From Candidatus Campbellbacteria bacterium CG10_big_fil_rev_8_21_14_0_10_35_52 (GTDB lineage: Bacteria > Patescibacteriota > Minisyncoccia > Phycocordibacterales > UBA2163): 9,187 nt of DNA. The position numbers and the translations under genes were made by a program. The notes under the pieces are model-generated. The model was not told where the DNA came from. It searched no databases and saw only the letters and a program-made list of their open reading frames with translations. The stretch covers positions 5,764-14,950 of the forward strand of contig PFAA01000015.1 in assembly GCA_002778715.1 (NCBI GenBank), read 5' to 3'. Shown here piece after piece: positions 5,790 through 9,187 of this stretch; within the stretch, counting starts at the first letter, position 1, and the number at the start of each line of letters is the position of its first letter.

Positions 5790-7103
5790 TTAAATTGGAA
5801 GATTTGAAGGAGCTTCTGATTTCTTTGAAGGTACTCTGCTTATGGTAGGCGTGCTTACTGTGCTTCCGGGGAAATGATACATAGTCGCGAGCTCTTCTGT
5901 GTTCATCACAAAAGGTTGTGTTTTATAAGGATGATGAAAATACGACCTCCTTCTATACGCGTCAAAAACTCTTTTACCGGCGCGGTTTTTTAGAGTATTT
6001 TTATAATCCTGCCATTCATATTTAAATACTGTTGAATATCTTGCCGGAGCGAATTTGTTTAATGTATTTGAATTAAACTGTTTTACTGTGCCCATAAGCC
6101 CCATTATATTTATTGGGCGAAATTTATCTTTTTCAGCCAGATAAATACCTCTCATACCGACATCAAAACCAAGCTTTGTTATGCTTCTTCCGAGGACTTT
6201 GGCTTTCTCTCTTTCATCTTCGCTTAATATCGGGTCTATAGGAAATCCGGCGGCGGAAATTATCGATGAAGTTTTTGTCTTTGGGTCCCTTTGCAAAATT
6301 TTATTTATTTCTTCTTCAGCTTCTTCTTTCCATCCTGTTTTGCCAAACCATACGCCTTTCTTTTTCTTTTCATTCTTATTTACCCGTATAATAAACTGCA
6401 TCCAAAGATGTTCGCCGCTGCCGATTGAACCAAAATGTTCAATCATTGGCGATATTGGGTCCACTTTAAATTCTTCTTTCGGGTCTTTATCTAATCCGTA
6501 ATCAATATATGTCTTTATTGGATAAGGGTCGGGTTCTGTAAGTTTAAAATCCGCGCCCCATATAATGATTTCTTTTTTATTAAAATCAATCATTTTTGTA
6601 TAGTCATTTGCTTCAATAATTTCTACTTCCGGATATTGCGCGTATATTTGCGCTTCAATCACTTCTTTCCAAAATGCTCTTGTCCATACAAAAAATCTGA
6701 CATTACCTTCAATAGAAACTATTTCAAAAGAAAACCAAGTGCGTGTTTTTCCAGACCAATATTTGTCAAACCATGTTGCCTCGCCGACACTCTGATGCAA
6801 ACCGTTAAAAACAGATTCCATAGCGAGTGGCGACTTCATTATCTCTCTCGGGAGCTTAATTTCAAGAAGTAAGTATTTTTGATTATAGAAAAAATAAGCT
6901 CTGACATACATTACCCAAAAAAACCAAAATATATAAGCAGATAATAAAGGTAACCATATAGGAGAAAGAATTTTTAACACTCTTAATGTTTCTATGAACA
7001 AATGTGGAGCTATTTTTAAAAAAATATATAAAATCACCATAAATAACGCTATCGTAAAACCGAATACTGGTATTCCGATGTTTTTTTCAACAAATTTAAA
7101 CAT
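5790..7103 (-). CDS. Two-TM protein resembling CPR DUF8128 / the N-part of conjugative ATPases
   Basis: This is a 437-residue envelope protein of unknown function. There are two N-terminal TM segments (about 11-35 and 45-72), then LLLEIKLPREIMKSPLAMES (78-97), a motif I associate with CPR proteins linked to VirB4/HerA-type ATPases, annotated DUF8128. A long alpha/beta region follows, with a Lys-rich stretch (243-249, NKNEKKKKG). The C-terminus has FVMNTEELATMYHFPGS (398-414) and ends at APSNLPI. EELATxxHFP followed by a conserved hydrophilic segment and NLP usually precedes the P-loop of type IV secretion/conjugation ATPases, but no Walker motif exists here and no ATPase gene is adjacent. It may be the membrane partner of an ATPase encoded elsewhere. 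It is the first gene of the probable operon with mltG. The family name is from memory. Confidence 0.65.
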   Translation of the reverse strand: MFKFVEKNIGIPVFGFTIALFMVILYIFLKIAPHLFIETLRVLKILSPIWLPLLSAYIFWFFWVMYVRAYFFYNQKYLLLEIKLPREIMKSPLAMESVFNGLHQSVGEATWFDKYWSGKTRTWFSFEIVSIEGNVRFFVWTRAFWKEVIEAQIYAQYPEVEIIEANDYTKMIDFNKKEIIIWGADFKLTEPDPYPIKTYIDYGLDKDPKEEFKVDPISPMIEHFGSIGSGEHLWMQFIIRVNKNEKKKKGVWFGKTGWKEEAEEEINKILQRDPKTKTSSIISAAGFPIDPILSEDEREKAKVLGRSITKLGFDVGMRGIYLAEKDKFRPINIMGLMGTVKQFNSNTLNKFAPARYSTVFKYEWQDYKNTLKNRAGKRVFDAYRRRSYFHHPYKTQPFVMNTEELATMYHFPGSTVSTPTISRVPSKKSEAPSNLPI

Positions 7104-7121
7104 ATATCTTTGAATTATTGA

Positions 7122-7149
7122 TATATATATAATACACGAAAGCTGTAAA
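7122..7149 (-). promoter_or_regulatory. Probable promoter of the DUF8128-like gene / mltG operon
   Basis: On the minus strand, TTTACA (7149-7144, 5 of 6 to consensus) is followed after 16 bp by TATATA (7127-7122), inside an alternating AT tract that offers other -10 choices. It sits between the upstream terminator and the ATG at 7103, as expected for the start of a transcription unit. Confidence 0.45.
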
Positions 7150-7166
7150 AAAAGAATGATGCAATG

Positions 7167-7213
7167 AACATAAAATTAAAAGCGGGCTTTCAGCCCGCTT
7201 TTAATTTTATGTT
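7167..7213. terminator. Perfect 22-bp-stem bidirectional intrinsic terminator
   Basis: Arms 7167-7188 and 7192-7213 are exact reverse complements with a 3-nt loop. The core is GCGGGCT-TTC-AGCCCGC, flanked by A-runs on the left and T-runs on the right, so a G+C stem followed by a U-tract results on either strand. It lies 15 bp past the stop of the sigma-like gene and upstream of the next promoter. It separates two minus-strand transcription units. Confidence 0.93.
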
Positions 7214-7227
7214 TTTTTATATTTTAT

Positions 7228-8265
7228 TTAATATTTATTTATTGAATATCTGCCGTTTTTATCAATATTAAAATAATCTCTATTTTGCAAATTTACCGTA
7301 ATTGTATTGTCTTTTATATATCGTTCTTTTCTGACTTTATCTATAATACTTTCTCGCGTAAGATTTTCTTCCTTTTCCAAAATTTTTATTATAACATCTC
7401 TTACGACACCACTTGTATATCCCCATTCGGAAAGCGCGTATAACCCTCTCCCGACCAACACAAATCGCTGGTCTTTTATAAGCTCATTATGACATGTAGC
7501 GGTGTGTGCGCTCTTTCCAAAATAATCCAATATAGCTTTTGATACTTCGGTAAAATGCATTGGCGAACCGTTCTTTTTAATTGCCAAATAAGCGTAATCG
7601 CGCATACCTTTTACTTTAACATTTGGGGAATTCGCAATACCCCATTCGCCAAGCGGATTTTTACCTAATGTTTTTGATATTGAAAGCCAGCGTTTAACAA
7701 TTTCTTCATTTCTATATTTTATATTCAAATCTTTTACTTCATTCAAAAATTTATTTATAAGTTCTGATTCGGAAATAAGGTCGTCTTTTGAAAGATTTCC
7801 GTATATATTTTTAAGAGCCGTATTGATGGCATTCTTCAAGTCCTCATCTATATACCAATGGTGCCTAAATTCATTATCTTCTTTTTTCTTATTAAAAGCA
7901 TCTCCGAGAGTAAGTAAAAGAAGCGTGTGATTTTGAGTATTTTTATCTTTCGCAATCAATTCTAAAAGCTCCTTCTCTGAAATTATTCCGCCGAGAGAAT
8001 CAATAGCCACCGCAAGCTCATTAAGCGTTGGCGCTTCGTTTGAGAATGCGTCCGACTTTTTTATACTCTCAAGCGCGGCATTTTCTATTTGCCTGACTCG
8101 CTCTCTTGTAATGCCGTATTGATTTCCTATGGCTTCCAAAGTCATTTTTTGAACATCTCTGCCAAGCCCGTATCTGTTTGTAATTACTTCTTTGGCGCGG
8201 GGAGAAAGCGCGAACAAAAGTCGTTTTGTAACTTGTCTCGGCTTAAATGTAATTATCGCTGACAT
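7228..8265 (-). CDS. Sigma-70 region 4 / HARE-HTH domain regulator
   Basis: This is a 345-residue probable transcription factor. The N-terminus (about 13-70) is a sigma-70 region 4 with TLEAIGNQYGITRERVRQIE (42-61), nearly the consensus -35-recognition helix-turn-helix, and RAKEVITNRYGLG before it. No region 2 or 3 is present, so it cannot melt a promoter like a full sigma factor. A helical middle part (about 80-215) follows, then a HARE-HTH (HB1/ASXL/RpoE-delta type) domain at about 221-282 with SPMHFTEVSKAIL and FVLVGRGLYALSEWGY. A final small region (286-345) resembles another winged helix. Similar architectures are familiar from Parcubacteria. It may modulate RNA polymerase at selected promoters. 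The ATG at 8265 has no Shine-Dalgarno; a promoter and a terminator bracket the gene as a monocistron. Confidence 0.85.
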   Translation of the reverse strand: MSAIITFKPRQVTKRLLFALSPRAKEVITNRYGLGRDVQKMTLEAIGNQYGITRERVRQIENAALESIKKSDAFSNEAPTLNELAVAIDSLGGIISEKELLELIAKDKNTQNHTLLLLTLGDAFNKKKEDNEFRHHWYIDEDLKNAINTALKNIYGNLSKDDLISESELINKFLNEVKDLNIKYRNEEIVKRWLSISKTLGKNPLGEWGIANSPNVKVKGMRDYAYLAIKKNGSPMHFTEVSKAILDYFGKSAHTATCHNELIKDQRFVLVGRGLYALSEWGYTSGVVRDVIIKILEKEENLTRESIIDKVRKERYIKDNTITVNLQNRDYFNIDKNGRYSINKY

Positions 8266-8288
8266 TGATATATAAGTTTTATTATTAA

Positions 8289-8317
8289 ACTATACTATAC
8301 TTTTATCATAAAAGCAA
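8289..8317 (-). promoter_or_regulatory. Promoter of the sigma-like gene with palindrome in the spacer
   Basis: On the minus strand TTGCTT (8317-8312) and TATAGT (8294-8289, 5 of 6 to consensus) are separated by exactly 17 bp; a second overlapping TATAGT lies at 8299-8294. CTTTTATCATAAAAG (8300-8314), a 7-bp palindrome around one base, fills the spacer and touches the -35 box. It could be an operator. The AT-rich composition raises the chance-match rate. Confidence 0.5.
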
Positions 8318-8376
8318 TTATTTTGTGATAAGCCGTGACCGCCCGCGTATGCGCCTACCACCACCTTTATTTTAGC

Positions 8377-8409
8377 AAAAAAAATGGCTCCGCGCGAAGG
8401 CGCGAAGCC
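8377..8409 (-). terminator. Intrinsic terminator of the GC-rich gene
   Basis: On the minus strand a 10-bp stem (8409-8400 with 8395-8386, one G-U pair) and a 4-nt loop CTTC is followed by one A and a run of eight T (8384-8377). The stem arms are GGCTTCGCGC and GCGCGGAGCC. It lies about 55 bp past the stop codon of the variable-type gene and ends its transcript before the sigma-like gene's promoter. Confidence 0.88.
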
Positions 8410-8410
8410 A

Positions 8411-8459
8411 AGGACAAAGGACTTAAGTGCAAGTGCACAGCATCCAAAGTCCAAAGTCG
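8411..8459. repeat. Short repeats and dyad after the GC-rich gene
   Basis: This stretch contains CCAAAGT twice in tandem (8444-8457), AGGAC and AAAGGAC close together (8411-8422), GTGC-AAGT-GCAC (8427-8438), and GGACTT (8419-8424) paired with AAGTCC (8447-8452). Together they could fold as a small branched structure between the stop codon and the terminator. I do not recognise it. Confidence 0.4.
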
Positions 8460-8489
8460 AGTTTAACTTATGAGAACCACCGCGGCGGG

Positions 8490-8582
8490 GCTGTTGCCGT
8501 GCCAGCGGTGGCCAAGCTTGCAGGCGCTCCAGTCCCACCTGCCGCTGCTCAAGTCCCATATGCCACCGTTCCAGTATAGGTA
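8490..8582 (-). other. Candidate variable region (DGR-target-like) at the gene's 3' end
   Basis: The frame reads YLYWNGGIWDLSSG, then RWDWSACKLGHRWHGNS, before a probably constant PAAVV end. From the TGG at 8558 to the AGC at 8490, 15 of 23 codons are GAC, AGC, GGC, GCC, CAC, CGC, AAC or TGC. Each can be derived from AAC or TAC by changing only adenines. Scattered Trp and Gly codons are constant-looking anchors. This is the pattern left by adenine-specific retro-mutagenesis in diversity-generating retroelements, and the short aromatic/Gly tail suits a C-type-lectin-like display fold. The gene as a whole prefers C-ending codons, which weakens the argument. No reverse transcriptase or template repeat is present here. 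Confidence 0.4.
8523..8564 (-). repeat. 21-bp imperfect tandem duplication in the variable tail
   Basis: The segments 8564-8544 and 8543-8523 (minus strand) match at 16 of 21 positions and encode GIWDLSS followed by GRWDWSA. A seven-codon unit seems to have been duplicated in frame, and the differences fall mainly at the residues that look variable. Confidence 0.6.
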
Positions 8583-9059
8583 ACGGACGCAGAGGTCGCC
8601 GTGCTGGCGGTAAATCGTCCCCCAGAAGAAGACGATTTTATCCTTCCACTCCTCAGGGATGAGGTGCGGATGGGCGAACAGGTAGTCGAGGACGTTGGCG
8701 TTCAAGACGGGCTTGTTCGCCAGCTCCTTGAGGAGCTTGTTGCCCTCGATCCACCCGCCGTTCTCCTGGCCTTTGTCGAGGTAGAGTGCCACATTGGCGG
8801 CGTTCCACTTGAACACGCCACCCTTCCGGTGCTCCTCAATCTACCAGCTATTGAGGCCACACGGTTGCTCGTCGCAGTCGATTAGATACTCGGGGGTGAC
8901 GATTTTCGCGTGGCCGAGCCGTACCTGCCGAATTTTGGCGATGTTATCGCCAGTCGCCAGCCAATCAAGGTCAGCGACATCGGAAATGCTGTTGCGGGAA
9001 AGGGCCTGCTTAATCTTATAAGCGAGGCCGACATCGACACTCATCTCACTCATAATAGT

Positions 9060-9064
9060 CTCCT
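9060..9064 (-). promoter_or_regulatory. Strong Shine-Dalgarno deciding the start at 9053
   Basis: AGGAG lies 6 nt before the ATG, preceded by AAA. It selects this ATG over the one three codons downstream (9044). It is the only strong ribosome binding site in the window. Confidence 0.85.
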
Positions 9065-9084
9065 TTTCTGCGACAGAAAGTCGC
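9065..9084 (-). promoter_or_regulatory. Alternative leader hairpins next to the Shine-Dalgarno
   Basis: GCGAC (9084-9080) can pair with GTCGC (9074-9070) around a 5-nt loop, or TTTCTG (9079-9074) can pair with CAGAAA (9070-9065) around 3 nt. The two are mutually exclusive, and the second ends directly against the Shine-Dalgarno, so it could tune ribosome access. This is inference from pairing only. Confidence 0.4.
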
Positions 9085-9120
9085 GGTTTTTGCCAGCGGG
9101 CCTAACTCAATGTTGAGGTT

Positions 9121-9167
9121 TGCCGTAGCAGAAAAAGCCCGAGAATAAGGCACTTTCTGCTACGGCA
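9121..9167. repeat. 47-nt inverted repeat with perfect 14-bp arms in the leader
   Basis: TGCCGTAGCAGAAA (9121-9134) and TTTCTGCTACGGCA (9154-9167) are exact inverted copies. Inside them GCC/GGC pair around a 9-nt loop. On the minus strand the inner GGGC is followed by five T, so a terminator or attenuator fold is possible. TTTCTGC, part of the arm, occurs again at 9065-9071. No good promoter is visible between it and the gene, so transcription probably enters from beyond the window edge. Confidence 0.75.
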
Positions 9168-9187
9168 TACCCGCCCTTCGCATAAAG

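Larger units (their letters stand above)
8463..9053 (-). pseudogene. CPR-type multi-copy protein with hypervariable-looking C-terminus, interrupted by in-frame TAG
   Basis: One reading frame runs from ATG 9053 to TAA 8463 (197 codons) and is broken only by TAG at 8843-8841 (codon 71). The first part starts MSEMSVDVGLAYKIKQAL and ends EQPCGLNSW. After the stop the same frame continues IEEHRKGGVFKWNAANVALY, then GNKLLKELANKPVLNANVLD and HPHLIPEEWKDKIVFFWGT, ending in a Trp/Gly/Ser-rich tail. From memory, unverified, this conserved core is a recurrent hypothetical family in Parcubacteria, often in several copies per genome, whose copies differ mainly in the tail; relatives have a Lys codon where TAG stands. 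The function is unknown. Start choice rests on a strong Shine-Dalgarno 6 nt upstream. If expressed, the products are a 70-aa fragment, a restart at the ATG at 8816, or a readthrough protein. GC content and ribosome site differ from all neighbours, suggesting transfer or copying. The terminator follows at 8409. Confidence 0.7.

Noticed and set aside
8290..8559. 89-aa minus-strand reading frame over the end of the GC-rich gene and its terminator
   Set aside because: It overlaps the better-supported frame 8463-9053 out of phase, runs through the terminator hairpin and into the next promoter, and has an Arg/Ala/Gly-rich composition typical of an off-frame reading of GC-rich DNA.
8841..8843. Reassigned TAG (alternative genetic code)
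   Set aside because: The recoding I know of in CPR (Gracilibacteria, Absconditabacteria) concerns UGA, not UAG, and the other genes here need no recoded stop. A single nonsense mutation is simpler.
8601..9116. Three overlapping plus-strand reading frames in the GC-rich island
   Set aside because: They are antisense shadows of the minus-strand gene. GC-rich DNA has few stops, and none has a Shine-Dalgarno or recognisable motifs.
9121..9167. Terminal inverted repeat of an insertion sequence
   Set aside because: The arms are only 19 bp apart and enclose no gene, and no transposase is present. A hairpin in the leader explains it better, though element ends beyond the window cannot be excluded.

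Overview
The window looks like a piece of a Patescibacteria (CPR, probably Parcubacteria) genome. Most of it is AT-rich, with short AT-biased proteins and mostly no Shine-Dalgarno sequence. The gene set (a PaaX/Cas2-fold protein, a two-TM protein related to the non-ATPase part of conjugative ATPases, and a sigma-region-4/HARE-HTH protein) is typical of that group. The taxonomic call is inference from gene content and composition. No marker gene or rRNA is present.

Layout: every confident gene is on the minus strand. From high to low coordinates in the AT-rich part they are: a sigma-70 region 4 + HARE-HTH regulator (7228-8265) ending at a perfect 22-bp bidirectional terminator (7167-7213); a likely operon of a two-TM DUF8128-like protein (5790-7103), mltG (4738-5778, 11 nt later) and perhaps mnmA (3422-4600, 137 nt later); a PaaX-like wHTH/Cas2-fold regulator (2229-2816); and lysS (59-1477). 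Two long gene-poor gaps (1478-2228 and 2817-3421) hold repeats, dyads and decayed reading frames. They include a promoter/operator for the PaaX-like gene whose 23-bp core is repeated downstream of the gene, a 24-bp tandem array carrying TATAAT-like boxes, and a pair of 17-bp palindromes.

The last ~860 bp (about 8330-9187) are sharply different: GC-rich, with a strong Shine-Dalgarno, structured leader and an intrinsic terminator. They encode, on the minus strand, one protein family interrupted in frame by a single amber codon. Its C-terminus (Trp/Gly-rich, 15 of 23 codons of NNC type, all reachable from AAC or TAC by changing only A) resembles the variable region of a diversity-generating retroelement (DGR) target or a similar hypervariable multi-copy family. 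No reverse transcriptase or template repeat is visible in the window, so this is the most interesting but unproven signal.

Functionally the rest is housekeeping: tRNA charging (LysS), tRNA wobble-uridine thiolation (MnmA), peptidoglycan strand termination (MltG) and transcriptional control (PaaX-like and sigma-like proteins). An envelope protein of unproven role is encoded directly upstream of mltG.
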